DNA from: Telluria antibiotica
GTDB lineage: Bacteria > Pseudomonadota > Gammaproteobacteria > Burkholderiales > Burkholderiaceae_D
Assembly (NCBI RefSeq): GCF_011682055.1
Contig: NZ_JAAQOM010000019.1
Span: forward strand, 1-64,000
Direction: 5' to 3'
Length of the DNA: 64,000 nt
The number at the start of each line of letters is the position of its first letter. Position 1 is the first letter of the stretch. The notes under the pieces were generated by a model. The model saw only the letters and a list, made by a program, of their open reading frames with translations, was not told where the DNA came from and ran no database searches. Made by a program: the position numbers and the translations under genes. Below are positions 40,208 to 48,560 of this stretch, piece by piece.

Positions 40208-42354
40208 TTGACACCTCGCGGAGTGGCCGGTGCCGCGTCGTCGAGGTCGCGCGGTCCGATGAAAAAGTCGAGCGGCGCCGCGCGCAGCCGGCGGCCCAGC
40301 GCCTGCAGCAGCCGCAGGCCGTTGTGGAAGCGCACCTTGCGCGCCCGCAGGGCCACCCACAGCGCGAGCCCGAAGCTCACCATCAGGTTGACCATGCCGA
40401 TCAGCGCGATGCCGAGGACCGAAACGGCGACCGTCTCCGCGTCGACCCGCTGGCCGAGCCCGACATAGCCGATGGCGAAATTGGCGGACGAAAACGTCAC
40501 GTGACGAACGTCCAGCGGCAGGCCGAGGAGGAAACCGACGGTGGCCGTCGTGCCCATCAGCACGCCGAACACGAAGTTGCCCATCAGGCCGCCGAGATTG
40601 TCCTCGACGTAGCGGGCGAAGCGCGCGCGCCGCTCCTCGCCCAGCAGGCGGCGCAGCCAGCGCAGCTGCTGCACGCGCTGGCCCATCCGCGTGTACATGG
40701 CCTTGTTGTCGTAATAGCCGGACACGAGCCCGGACACGAACAGCCACACGCCCGCGATCGCCGCATGCAGCAGCGCGAGCGAATGCCATGGGTGGCTGTC
40801 CGCGATCAAGTGCGCCGCTTTCGCCGGGGTCACGAGGTGCGTGCCGAAGATCCAGTACCAGGCGAGGGCGAGGGCCCACGCGACGGGGATCACGGTCGCG
40901 AGGTTGCCCAGCACGGCGACGATCTGCGTCCGGAACACTTTATTGACGAGCGCCGCCATGCTGTCGACGTCGACCTGGCGCCGGCCACCGCCGCGGCCGC
41001 CGCCGCGTTGCGTCGTTTCGTGCAGGGCGGCGGCGATGCGCGCCGCCGTCATCGCCGGCTGCTTGGTGGCGATAGTGAAGTGGAGGACGTGCACGAGCAT
41101 GAAGCCGGCCGCGTAGTTGAGGCTGTAGAACAGCGCCTCGATCAGCGGCGCACGGTGCTGGTACGAGATCAGGATCTTGATCAGCGCCATGAAGCCGATG
41201 ACGATGCCGGCGCCGGCCGACGATGCGAACATGCCGCCCAGGTCGGCGCGCCGCTCGGCGATGTAGTGCTCGCCCGTGCGGCTCGCGTTTTCCGTGACGT
41301 TGCGGGCCAGCAGGTCGACGTTGTCGCGCAGCAGGCCGCGGATCTCGTACTTCGTGTTGTGCGCCTCGGCCAGTTCCTGCGCGAGGTCGACGGCCGCCGC
41401 GCGCCGCAGGCTCGTCGGCGGCTCCGCCGGCGGCGTCGCCTCGTTCGCGAGCGCTTCCACGTCGACGGTGGGCGCGGACGGCAGCTCACCGCTCGTGTCG
41501 ACGAGGAACAGCAGCTTGCGCAAGCGGTCGATGCTTTGCGTGAGCGCGACGAGCAGGTACGTCAGCGCGACGCTCGTGCCGCAGGCGAGGGCGCCGCGGC
41601 GGATCTTCTGCACGACGGCTTCGCACTGGTCGAGCATGACGAGCAGGTGGCGCGCATCTTCCATCGTGTCGGTCTCGCCCGCGGTCAGGCGGCCGTAGTC
41701 GTCGAGGTATTTGTTCGCCTCGATGTTTTGCATGAGGAACGGAGAATCCACTTCCTCGATTTCGCGGTGCGCGTGGATCAGCCGTGGCTCCAGGCCGAGC
41801 GCGCACACGCGGCACGACAACGTGCGGATGGCGTCCAGCAGGCCCGCCAGCACGGCTGTTTTCGCGCGCGCGGGCTCGTCCGCGTCGACGTCTGTGCCGT
41901 CCGGCGGCGCTGCGTTCGCGACGACGTCGAACAGCTCGAGCCAGTCGGCGTTCGGCACGGCGCGGATCCACTCGTAGTCGTCGTCGCGGCACAGCACGCG
42001 GTCGAGCGTGTCGGACAGGTACAGCTCGTCGAGCGCGGGCGGCAGGATGCGGTACGCGATGCGCTTTTTCAGCTCCGTGAAAAAACCGTCGTTCGACAGG
42101 ATGCCGACGTCGGAATAGAGGCTCGTGTGGCGGCGTGTTTCCAGCAGCCGCGTCACATGGCGACGCAGCGCCCACGCCTGGCCCGGATGGCCTCGCAGGA
42201 GCTGGGTCAACGTGCGCACCTGGGCGATCGCGTAGTCGTGGTCGCGCGCGCGGCGCGGGCGCAGACGGTCGACGAGGTCGACGAGGAGATCGACGCGGTC
42301 GCTGTCTGGATCGAGGCGTTCGAGAATCGGGAGCATGGAAAACATTCGCGGCAT
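40204..42354 (-). CDS. Gcr-type 'site-specific recombinase' family membrane protein
   Basis: 716 aa from ATG 42354; starts at 42345 or a GTG at 42390 are also possible. The N-terminal 400 aa are helical and soluble-like (LDPDSDRVDLLVDLVDRL, SLYSDVGILSNDGFF, FLMQNIEANKYLDDYGRL). The C-terminal half has several membrane helices (GIVIGFMALIKILISY, IPVAWALALAWYWIFG, GVLMGTTATVGFLLGLPL). This matches the family named 'site-specific recombinase' (SpecificRecomb, Gcr) in Neisseria and Burkholderiales; the name is historical, and no recombinase catalytic motif is seen. Coupled to the cardiolipin synthase gene, so a membrane-lipid function is more likely than recombination. Confidence 0.85.
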   Translation of the reverse strand: MPRMFSMLPILERLDPDSDRVDLLVDLVDRLRPRRARDHDYAIAQVRTLTQLLRGHPGQAWALRRHVTRLLETRRHTSLYSDVGILSNDGFFTELKKRIAYRILPPALDELYLSDTLDRVLCRDDDYEWIRAVPNADWLELFDVVANAAPPDGTDVDADEPARAKTAVLAGLLDAIRTLSCRVCALGLEPRLIHAHREIEEVDSPFLMQNIEANKYLDDYGRLTAGETDTMEDARHLLVMLDQCEAVVQKIRRGALACGTSVALTYLLVALTQSIDRLRKLLFLVDTSGELPSAPTVDVEALANEATPPAEPPTSLRRAAAVDLAQELAEAHNTKYEIRGLLRDNVDLLARNVTENASRTGEHYIAERRADLGGMFASSAGAGIVIGFMALIKILISYQHRAPLIEALFYSLNYAAGFMLVHVLHFTIATKQPAMTAARIAAALHETTQRGGGRGGGRRQVDVDSMAALVNKVFRTQIVAVLGNLATVIPVAWALALAWYWIFGTHLVTPAKAAHLIADSHPWHSLALLHAAIAGVWLFVSGLVSGYYDNKAMYTRMGQRVQQLRWLRRLLGEERRARFARYVEDNLGGLMGNFVFGVLMGTTATVGFLLGLPLDVRHVTFSSANFAIGYVGLGQRVDAETVAVSVLGIALIGMVNLMVSFGLALWVALRARKVRFHNGLRLLQALGRRLRAAPLDFFIGPRDLDDAAPATPRGVK

Positions 42355-42459
42355 GGAAATGTCAGTGTACGCGCGGACACCCCTGGTCACTGTACGCTGA
42401 CGAACCGAGCGGACGGGCGTGCGTTACACTTGATGCTTGACGTCATCCGTGGAGAGCAT

Positions 42460-43296
42460 ATGTACCTGACTTACTACAACGGGCAATGGGCCGAAGGAAA
42501 TACACCGCTGTTCGGCGCGATGGACCACAGCGTGTGGCTCGGTTCGTCCGTCTTCGATGGCGCCCGCGCGCTGCGCGGCCACTTGCCGGACCTGCGTCCG
42601 CACCTGGAGCGCGTCGTGACGTCGGCCGAGAAGCTGGGCCTGACGTGCCCGTTGAGCGTGGACGAGATGGAAGCGCTGGTGCGCGAAGGCGTCGCGCGCT
42701 TTCCGGCGGATGCGGAACTGTATATCCGCCCGCTCGTGTTCGCATCGGAAGGTTTCCTGATCCCGACGGCGGAAGCGGCCGCCTTCGCGCTCACGCTGTT
42801 CGACGCGCCGCTGCCGCCGTTTGCCGGCTTTTCCGCGTGCCTGTCGCCGCTGCGTCGCCCGGAGCCGACGATGGCCCCAACGGATGCCAAGGCCTCCGCG
42901 TTGTACGCCAACACGGCGCGCGCGCTGCGCGACGCGAAGGCGCGCGGCTTCGACAACGCCGTCCTGCTGGACGCGGCGGGGAACGTGGCGGAGTTTGCGA
43001 CGTCGAACCTGTTCCTCGTCACGCACGACGGCGAGGTCGTCACGCCGGCGCTGAACGGCACGTTCCTGGCCGGCATCACGCGCGCCCGCGTGATCGCGTT
43101 GCTGGGCGAGGCCGGCGTCAACGTGGTGGAGCGCACGGTCAAGGCGGAAGAGCTGGACACGGCCCGCGAAATCTTCAGCACTGGCAACTACGGCAAGGTC
43201 ACACCGTGCACCCGCTACGAGACGCGCGAGCTGCCCGCGGGGCCGGTCGCGCGGCAAGCCCGCGAGCGCTATCTCGCTTATACCGAAACGACGTGA
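42460..43296 (+). CDS. Class IV aminotransferase (branched-chain type)
   Basis: 278 aa from ATG 42460, with GGAGAG upstream. PLP-dependent fold type IV: YNGQWAEGNTPLFGAMDHSVWLGSSVFDGARA is spread over residues 5-36, and the lysine that binds PLP lies in PTDAKASALYANTARAL. FDNAVLLDAAGNVAEFATSNLFLV is the conserved core and GITRARVIALLGEAG the helix after it. It is related to branched-chain amino-acid aminotransferase IlvE but shorter (about 300 aa is usual), and D-amino-acid transaminase or aminodeoxychorismate lyase cannot be excluded. Cytoplasmic. Divergent to the Gcr-like gene, with a small shared promoter gap. Confidence 0.88.
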   Translation: MYLTYYNGQWAEGNTPLFGAMDHSVWLGSSVFDGARALRGHLPDLRPHLERVVTSAEKLGLTCPLSVDEMEALVREGVARFPADAELYIRPLVFASEGFLIPTAEAAAFALTLFDAPLPPFAGFSACLSPLRRPEPTMAPTDAKASALYANTARALRDAKARGFDNAVLLDAAGNVAEFATSNLFLVTHDGEVVTPALNGTFLAGITRARVIALLGEAGVNVVERTVKAEELDTAREIFSTGNYGKVTPCTRYETRELPAGPVARQARERYLAYTETT

Positions 43297-43308
43297 ACCC
43301 AGCGACCT

Positions 43309-43545
43309 GAATTCGGGGTCAGAGCACGCTGTTCGCGACATTCGGGGTCGGAGCACTTTTTGTGGCACGGTCCCGGAAGCAACATCGCTTCCGGGCCTCG
43401 GTCGCCACCCTTTGGGGACTCACGGTGATGTCGCGAATTCGGCTCGCGGACACGGCGTGCCAGCGGCGAATACTGGATCACCGGATATTGATCCGAAATG
43501 TGCTCTGACCCCGAATTCGGCGGGAAATGTGCTCTGACCCCGAAT
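43309..43545. mobile_element. Palindromic element with four GGGGTCAGAGCAC-type motifs
   Basis: Two forward copies, ATTCGGGGTCAGAGCAC (43311-43327) and ATTCGGGGTCGGAGCAC (43340-43356), face two inverted copies, GTGCTCTGACCCCGAAT (43500-43516 and 43529-43545). A perfect hairpin CCCGGAAGC/GCTTCCGGG (43372-43395) lies inside. This looks like a non-autonomous REP/MITE-type element; it contains no transposase. ORFs across it are incidental. Confidence 0.75.
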
Positions 43546-43560
43546 TGGGGCCAGGTGCCG

Positions 43561-44133
43561 CTACTTCGCGCGCGGGACGGCGAGGGGACGGATGTTGCCG
43601 CAGTCGGCCGACAGCCATTTGCCGGTGACGTCCATGTCCATGTCCTGCGGACGGCCTTGCTCCTCGCTGTGCATCTTCATGTGGGCGCGGTAGCTCTTGT
43701 CGCCGTCCGTCGTCATGTCGCCTTCGCCGCTCACGCGCGGCTTCGTGCACGTGAACGCGATGTGGCCGCGGCTGGGCGACTGCTGCGTGAACGTCTGCTT
43801 GCAATCGCCTTGCTGGACGGGGAATTCCTTGCGCTCCACCATCTCGCGCGTCATGCACACCTTCGTCTGCAGCGCGCCGCCGGCGCCCACGTCCACCTGC
43901 ACGCCGTGCTGCTGCATCATCTTCTGCATCTGCTCGCGCTGTTCGGGGGGCATGTTCGCCATGTGCTGCTGCATCGCGGACATCGCCTGCTGCAGTTCCG
44001 GGTCGCTCGACGTCATCTTGTTCGACATCGACCACAGGCCGGGCTTCATGGTCTGGGCGCCGGCCGGGAGCGCGGCGCCGAGCGCGAGGCAGGCGCAGGC
44101 CGACAGGACGGCGCGGGTCATGGATGGGTTCAT
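43561..44133 (-). CDS. DUF3617-family periplasmic protein
   Basis: 190 aa from ATG 44133, with AAGGAG upstream. Signal peptide AVLSACACLALGAALPAGAQ. The mature protein begins MKPGLWSMSNKMTSSDPELQ, the standard DUF3617 'xPGLWxxxxxM' opening, with a Met/Gln-rich helix (MSAMQQHMANMPPEQREQMQK), then KVCMTREM, DCKQTF and IAFTCTKP with paired Cys, and GKWLSADCG at the end. Function of the family is unknown; it is thought to be periplasmic. Tandem with the NUDIX gene upstream on the same strand. Confidence 0.9.
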   Translation of the reverse strand: MNPSMTRAVLSACACLALGAALPAGAQTMKPGLWSMSNKMTSSDPELQQAMSAMQQHMANMPPEQREQMQKMMQQHGVQVDVGAGGALQTKVCMTREMVERKEFPVQQGDCKQTFTQQSPSRGHIAFTCTKPRVSGEGDMTTDGDKSYRAHMKMHSEEQGRPQDMDMDVTGKWLSADCGNIRPLAVPRAK

Positions 44134-44201
44134 CGTGATCGTCTCCTTTTGGATATTGTCGCGGCGGGCCGCATGACCGACCAGCACCATGCGTGGGGGC
44201 A

Positions 44202-44798
44202 TCATGACGCTTCGCCGTGGCGGCCCAGTACCGTGCGTTCCAGGTGCAGCAGCAACAGGACGGTCTTGACGTCGACGATGTCACCCGTGGCGATCATCGC
44301 GAGCGCGTCGTCGAAATCCAGTTCCACGACGTCGATGTCCTCGCCTTCCTCGCGGTTGCCGCCGCCGTCGCCGCATTTCCGGTCGCGCTCGTATTCGGCG
44401 ACGAACAGGTGCAGGCGTTCCGTCGTCGATGCGGGGCTGACGTACAGCTGCAGCGCGGGCTGCACCGCGTCGATCGCATAGCCCGTCTCCTCGCGCGCCT
44501 CCGCGAGCGCGCGCGCGGCGGGGGCGGCGCCGTCCAGCATGCCGGCCGCCGCCTCGAGCAGGAAGCCGTCGTGGCCACCCAGGCGCGCACCGACGCGGAA
44601 CTGGCGCGTCAGCACGACGGACCGGTGTGCGCGGTTGTACAGCAGCACGGCGGCGCCGTCGGCGTTGTCGTAGATTTCGCGCGATTGCACCTGCAGCTCG
44701 CCATCGCGGCGGCGCTGCATGTAGGTGACGTTTTTCAGCGGCAGAAAATGGTCCGAGAGGATTTCCTCGCGGACGATGCGCACGGTGTCGTCTGACAT
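44202..44798 (-). CDS. NUDIX hydrolase, AdpP/NudK-like
   Basis: 198 aa. Two-domain architecture of ADP-ribose/GDP-mannose pyrophosphatases: an N-terminal beta-rich part (SREIYDNADGAAVLLYNRAH, SVVLTRQFRVGAR) and a NUDIX box. The box reads GMLDGAAPAARALAEAREETGY; the consensus G-x5-E-x7-REUxEExGU is met at Gly, the AREETG end and the EE pair, but the first Glu and the Arg are replaced (A in both), as seen in some NudK-like proteins. It should hydrolyse a nucleotide-sugar or ADP-ribose type substrate. The gene is upstream of DUF3617 on the same strand. Confidence 0.85.
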   Translation of the reverse strand: MSDDTVRIVREEILSDHFLPLKNVTYMQRRRDGELQVQSREIYDNADGAAVLLYNRAHRSVVLTRQFRVGARLGGHDGFLLEAAAGMLDGAAPAARALAEAREETGYAIDAVQPALQLYVSPASTTERLHLFVAEYERDRKCGDGGGNREEGEDIDVVELDFDDALAMIATGDIVDVKTVLLLLHLERTVLGRHGEAS

Positions 44799-44876
44799 GG
44801 CCTCTCCATTATGGTTGACATGGCAAGAGGATACACCGTGCGCGGGGCGGGCGGGGCGCGCGCCGCCCCGGGCTCG

Positions 44877-45548
44877 TCAGCCCTGCTGCGCGGGTTCGCT
44901 CACGTAGATCTCGACGCGGCGGTTGCGTGCGCGGCCGGCCGGGTCGTCGTTCGACGCGACCGGCTCGCGCGCGGCGCGGCCTTCGACCGTGACGCGGGCC
45001 GGATTCACGCCGCGCGCGGTCAGGTAGTCGCGCGTGTGGGCGGCGCGGTCGAGCGACAGCGGCTGGTTGATCTGGTCGCCGCCCGTGTTGTCCGTGTGGC
45101 CGATGATCGTGACGTTCGTGGCCGGGTTCTCGTTCAGCGTCTGGGCGAAGCGGTCGAGGATCGGACGGAAATTCGGCTTGATGTCGGAGCGGTTCGTGTC
45201 GAACGAGACGTCGCTCGGGATGTCGAGCTTCAGGCGGTTGTCGGACGTTTGCGAGACCTGCACGCCCGTGCCGCGCGTGGCCTGTTCCATCGCCTGGCGC
45301 TGCTGTTCCATGTGGCGCGACCAGACGTTGCCGGCGACGGCGCCGGCCGCCGCGCCCAGGATCGCGCCGCGCGTGGCCCGGCCGGATCCGCCGCCGCCCG
45401 TCGAGGCGCCGAGGATCGCGCCGAGGCCGGCGCCGATGCCCGCGCCGGTGGCGGTGCCGCGCTGTGTTTGGTTCATGTCGGCGCAACCGGAGGCCGCGAC
45501 GGCGAAGGCGGTGGCGCACAGGGTTGAACGGATCAGGGTGGTTTTCAT
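44877..45548 (-). CDS. OmpA-family lipoprotein with glycine-zipper
   Basis: 223 aa from ATG 45548, with AAGGAG upstream. Lipoprotein signal with CATAFAVAASGC. A glycine-zipper segment follows (TGAGIGAGLGAILGASTGGG, RGAILGAAAGAVAGNVW), then a C-terminal OmpA domain about 100-220, with FDTNRSDIKPNFRPILDRFA, TIIGHTDNTGG and RVTVEGRAAREPVASNDD, including the peptidoglycan-binding Asp and Arg (NRRVEIYV). It should tie the outer membrane to peptidoglycan. It lacks a beta-barrel. An inverted repeat ATCCGTTTCG/CGAAACGGAT lies upstream (about 45572-45620). Confidence 0.93.
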   Translation of the reverse strand: MKTTLIRSTLCATAFAVAASGCADMNQTQRGTATGAGIGAGLGAILGASTGGGGSGRATRGAILGAAAGAVAGNVWSRHMEQQRQAMEQATRGTGVQVSQTSDNRLKLDIPSDVSFDTNRSDIKPNFRPILDRFAQTLNENPATNVTIIGHTDNTGGDQINQPLSLDRAAHTRDYLTARGVNPARVTVEGRAAREPVASNDDPAGRARNRRVEIYVSEPAQQG

Positions 45549-45679
45549 GGTGGACTCCTTGATAAAAAATATCCGTTTCGTAGGCGCACCCTGGGCAGGG
45601 CACGACCGCGAAACGGATCGGTCAGTCCGCAGGGGGCTGCGGTTCGGCACGGGAACTTACGTGCCTACGTAATTATGCT

Positions 45680-45826
45680 CTATATGCCTCGGCCACTGAT
45701 CAGGCGCACCAGGATCATGATGACGGCAACGACCAGCAGAATATGGATGAAACCGCCGACGGTGTAGGAGGTTACCAGACCGAGCAGCCACAGAATGATG
45801 AGAATGACGGCAATAGTGTAAAGCAT
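45680..45826 (-). CDS. lmo0937-like very small membrane protein
   Basis: 48 aa, ATG 45826 with GAGGA seven bases upstream, stop at 45680. The sequence is MLYTIAVILIILWLLGLVTS, YTVGGFIHILLVVAVIMILV, RLISGRGI: two membrane helices with a Gly hinge, the pattern of the lmo0937 family (DUF5670). Its role is unknown; members are often linked to stress regulons. It is too short for usual ORF cut-offs and easily missed. It lies between the OmpA lipoprotein and another small membrane protein on the same strand. Confidence 0.85.
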   Translation of the reverse strand: MLYTIAVILIILWLLGLVTSYTVGGFIHILLVVAVIMILVRLISGRGI

Positions 45827-45924
45827 GATGATGTCCTCATGGTTGACGGCGATGGGGTGACGGCACTGCGGCCGTGTTTCCAGTATCGATCCAACCGGTC
45901 AGGCGATCCGTACGATGCCGTACA

Positions 45925-46155
45925 TTACGTCGCGCTTTTTTGTTCCTTTTGCAAGCCCGGGATCCAGCCCATGAAGCCCATGAGGCCGAGGACGCCGATC
46001 AGGCAGGTCAGCAGGCCGCCCGTGATGAGGAAGAAGACGTCTTGCGCCGCCATGTCGCCCGGCGCCGCCTGCGGGACGGGGCCGGTGCTGACGAGGCCGA
46101 AGGCCGTCAGCAGAACTCCCCAGAGAATGATGCCGATCCATGCCACGCTGTTCAT
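45925..46155 (-). CDS. Small membrane protein, two helices
   Basis: 76 aa from ATG 46155, with AAGGA upstream. Reads MNSVAWIGIILWGVLLTAFG, then a short Pro/Asp-rich loop (TGPVPQAAPGDMAAQD), then FFLITGGLLTCLIGVLGLMG and a Lys-rich end (LQKEQKSAT). Two membrane-spanning segments joined by a loop. No domain recognised. The same strand and similar spacing as the lmo0937-like gene suggest both belong to the same stress cluster. Confidence 0.8.
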   Translation of the reverse strand: MNSVAWIGIILWGVLLTAFGLVSTGPVPQAAPGDMAAQDVFFLITGGLLTCLIGVLGLMGFMGWIPGLQKEQKSAT

Positions 46156-46375
46156 GTCGCGTCCTTTCGCTTGAGTTAACTCTGCCGTATGAAGCTGAGG
46201 TCGATTCTTATGTGGGCAGGCAAACTGCTCCGTGCGCTGCCGCACATTGCGAAAAAGAAAACTTAGTGAGCGATCGTACAAGGTGCAAACCCATGCGCGC
46301 GGCATGGCGCCGATGCCGGATGCATGACGGCGGCGTGGGACGGCACCCGATATCAACATAGCACGCGGCCGCATA

Positions 46376-46401
46376 AAACAAAACCGGGGCCGCGGCCCCG
46401 G
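46376..46401 (-). terminator. Terminator of the glycine-zipper gene (minus strand)
   Basis: CCGGGGCC-GC-GGCCCCGG (46384-46401), with AAAACAAAA to its left giving a TTTTGTTTT tail on the minus strand. Confidence 0.85.
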
Positions 46402-46422
46402 TGTTGTTGCGTTAATACGTCT

Positions 46423-47253
46423 TCAGGCGGACCGCAGCGTGCCCTTGACAATGCGGACGCGGTCGCCCGTGCGCCACGGCGGCGCGCTGTGCTGGTGGAA
46501 CGTGCGCAGGGTACCGTCGTCGAGGCGGACGCGGATCTCGTAGCTCGTATCGGCCTTCATATTGCCTTCGACCTGGTTGCCCACGACGGCACCGCCGACG
46601 GCACCGGCCACCGTGGCCAGCTGCCGGCCGTGCCCGCTGCCCACCTGGTTGCCGAGCAAGCCGCCGAGGAGGGCGCCGCCGGCCGCGCCCACGCCGCTGC
46701 CCTGGGCGCGCGTCTTGATCACGCGGATCGATTCCACGTTGCCGCAGTTGCCGCACCAGTTGCTGCTCGTGTCGGCCTCGGCCACGCGGGTCGACTTGTG
46801 CGCGGCGCGCGGTGCCGGCGCCGGTTCCGCCGGCGCATAACGCGGCGCAGGCACCGCGGCGGGATAGTCGCTGCCGGACGACGTCGCGCCCTGGCTGCCG
46901 CCATAGCCGTATGCGGTGTTCGGCGCCGCATACGACTGGGCACCGGCAGGGGCCGGATACGTGGATGGTGCCGGCGTGGCCGGATAGGCGGGCTGTGGTT
47001 GCGCGGCGGGCGTGGCGCCGGGCGGCAGCGCCGCGGGCGCCGCGTAACCAGGCTGGCCCGGCTGCTGCAGGCCGGCCGACAGGGCGGCGCGGTCGGCGTC
47101 GCTCAGGTGGCTGCGGTTGCCGCCCGTCGACGACGGCAGCCAGCCCATGATCGCGGCCGTGCCGAGGGCGCAGAACAGGATGACGGCGATCGCAGCGGCG
47201 ATCAGCAGTGGATGTTGCCTGGCCCGGGCGGGCGTGTGGGGATGCGTGTCCAT
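46423..47253 (-). CDS. Glycine-zipper 2TM protein with membrane anchor
   Basis: 276 aa from ATG 47253, with GGAAAGGA upstream. A membrane helix about 14-36 (PLLIAAAIAVILFCALGTAAIMGWLP) is followed by a long Pro/Ala/Tyr-rich linker (e.g. QPGYAAPAALPPGATPAAQP). Near the C-terminus are WCGNCGNVESI and a glycine-zipper 2TM segment (GGALLGGLLGNQVGSGHGRQ, VAGAVGGAVVGNQVE), then IRVRLDDGTLRTF and GDRVRIVKGTL. The same C-terminal module occurs in the lipoprotein at 54749-55213. Both appear to be envelope proteins with self-associating glycine zippers; function unknown. Confidence 0.88.
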   Translation of the reverse strand: MDTHPHTPARARQHPLLIAAAIAVILFCALGTAAIMGWLPSSTGGNRSHLSDADRAALSAGLQQPGQPGYAAPAALPPGATPAAQPQPAYPATPAPSTYPAPAGAQSYAAPNTAYGYGGSQGATSSGSDYPAAVPAPRYAPAEPAPAPRAAHKSTRVAEADTSSNWCGNCGNVESIRVIKTRAQGSGVGAAGGALLGGLLGNQVGSGHGRQLATVAGAVGGAVVGNQVEGNMKADTSYEIRVRLDDGTLRTFHQHSAPPWRTGDRVRIVKGTLRSA

Positions 47254-47486
47254 GGCTTTCCTTTCCGATATCGAGAAGGACGCAGGGGAGGTCGCACCCC
47301 TGGGTCCGGTACGTTTCCATTGTCCCTGGCAACAACACACCGTTCCGTGCGTCACCGTACATACTTGCCCTGGCACGGCCGGTACGCTGACTGAAAGTTG
47401 TTTGCAAATGTTTCCGGCCGCTGTAATTACCTGATGTCGAACCTCAGCCACCCTGTGAACCGATGAAGTCCAACCGCGAGGGTCCG

Positions 47487-48218
47487 ATGAACTCAGCCGC
47501 TCCACCCCTGGTCGCCGAGCACAATGCCAACCTGCTGCTGGCCGCGCTGCCACCGCAGGAGCTGGCCCGGATGCTGCCGGCCCTCGACCAGGTCAAGGTG
47601 GAGCTGGGCGCCACCCTGTGCGAGCCGGGAGACGTGATCCGCCACGTCTATTTTCCGCACGACTGCCTGATCTCGCTGATGGCCGTTGCAGAAGGCCGCA
47701 TGACGCTCGAAGTGGGCCTCGTGGGCCGCGAAGGCATGCTGGGCGCCACCGTCGCCCTCGGCCACGACACGACGCAGGTGCGTGCCGTCGTGCAGCGCGC
47801 GGGCAGCGCGAGCCGCATCGATGCCGAGCGCCTGCGCACCGAATTCGCCCGCAACCCCGTCCTGCAGCGCGTGCTGTACCGCTACACGGACGTGCTGCTC
47901 GCGCAGGCCATCCAGATTGCCGTCTGCAGCCGCTACCACGTGCTGGAAGCGCGGCTCGCGCGTTCGCTGCTCGTCACGCGCGACCGGCTGCAATCCGACA
48001 AGTTCCACCTCACGCACGAATTCCTCGCGCACGCGCTGGGCGTGCGCCGCGTGGGCGTCACGAAGGCCGCCAGCGCGCTGCAGCAGCAGGGCCTGATCAA
48101 CTACAGCCGGGGCAATATCGAGATCCTCGACCCGGAACGCCTCGCGGCGGCCGCGTGCACGTGCTACGAGATCGTGCGCGAGGCAGGTGCGGGTGTGGGG
48201 GCGCCGGTTCTCGTCTGA
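47487..48218 (+). CDS. Crp/Fnr-family transcription regulator
   Basis: 243 aa from ATG 47487 (GAGG upstream); an in-frame ATG at 47463 has no such site. The cyclic-nucleotide-binding fold covers about 10-130 (LGATLCEPGDVIRHVYFPHD, LMAVAEGRMTLEVGLVGREG) and a C-terminal winged helix about 150-235 (FHLTHEFLAHALGVRRVGVT, KAASALQQQGLINYSRGNIE). The FNR-type N-terminal Cys cluster is missing, and the effector-site residues of CRP are not evident, so the signal is unknown. It lies at the start of the envelope-stress block and may control some of these small genes. Confidence 0.9.
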   Translation: MNSAAPPLVAEHNANLLLAALPPQELARMLPALDQVKVELGATLCEPGDVIRHVYFPHDCLISLMAVAEGRMTLEVGLVGREGMLGATVALGHDTTQVRAVVQRAGSASRIDAERLRTEFARNPVLQRVLYRYTDVLLAQAIQIAVCSRYHVLEARLARSLLVTRDRLQSDKFHLTHEFLAHALGVRRVGVTKAASALQQQGLINYSRGNIEILDPERLAAAACTCYEIVREAGAGVGAPVLV

Positions 48219-48235
48219 CCTGCGGCGCCGATCCC

Positions 48236-48265
48236 AAAAACAACGCCCCGGCATGCGGGGCGTTG
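48236..48265 (-). terminator. Terminator of the OsmB-like gene (minus strand)
   Basis: CAACGCCCCG-GCATG-CGGGGCGTTG (48241-48265) with AAAAA (48236-48240) to the left, giving a T-run on the minus strand. Confidence 0.85.
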
Positions 48266-48289
48266 TCGTTACTGCGCTACGAAATGCGA

Positions 48290-48511
48290 TCAGTGCGTCG
48301 TCTTGACCTGGTTGCCGATCACGCCGCCCACGGCTGCGCCACCGATGGTGCCGGCTGCACTGCCGCCCGTCAGCGCGCCGCCGACGACGGCACCTGCGCC
48401 CGCGCCGATCGCGGTGTTGCGGTCCTGCTTCGACATGCCGGCGCAGCCGGTCAGGCCCATGGCTGCGGTTGCCAGCGATGCGGTCACGATGATGGTCTTG
48501 ATGGTTTTCAT
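48290..48511 (-). CDS. OsmB-like glycine-zipper lipoprotein
   Basis: 73 aa. Lipoprotein signal MKTIKTIIVTASLATAAMGL with lipobox LTGC, then a glycine-zipper (IGAGAGAVVGGALTGGSAAG, GGAAVGGVIGN) and a short basic end. Length and pattern match osmotically inducible lipoprotein OsmB-type proteins. It should sit in the outer membrane. GGAG lies upstream of the start at 48511, and the terminator at 48236-48265 ends the transcript, so it is a single-gene unit. Confidence 0.9.
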   Translation of the reverse strand: MKTIKTIIVTASLATAAMGLTGCAGMSKQDRNTAIGAGAGAVVGGALTGGSAAGTIGGAAVGGVIGNQVKTTH

Positions 48512-48560
48512 GATGATCTCCTTAAGGTGGGTTGCTTACGCTTCTACACGGTGCCAAAAC

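Noticed and set aside
40204..42354. Mobile element suggested by the family name 'site-specific recombinase'
   Set aside because: The protein is a membrane protein without recombinase residues, and no terminal repeats or cargo are present.
43278..43481. 67-codon minus-strand frame in the palindromic element
   Set aside because: It consists of the element's repeated motifs and lacks a ribosome binding site.
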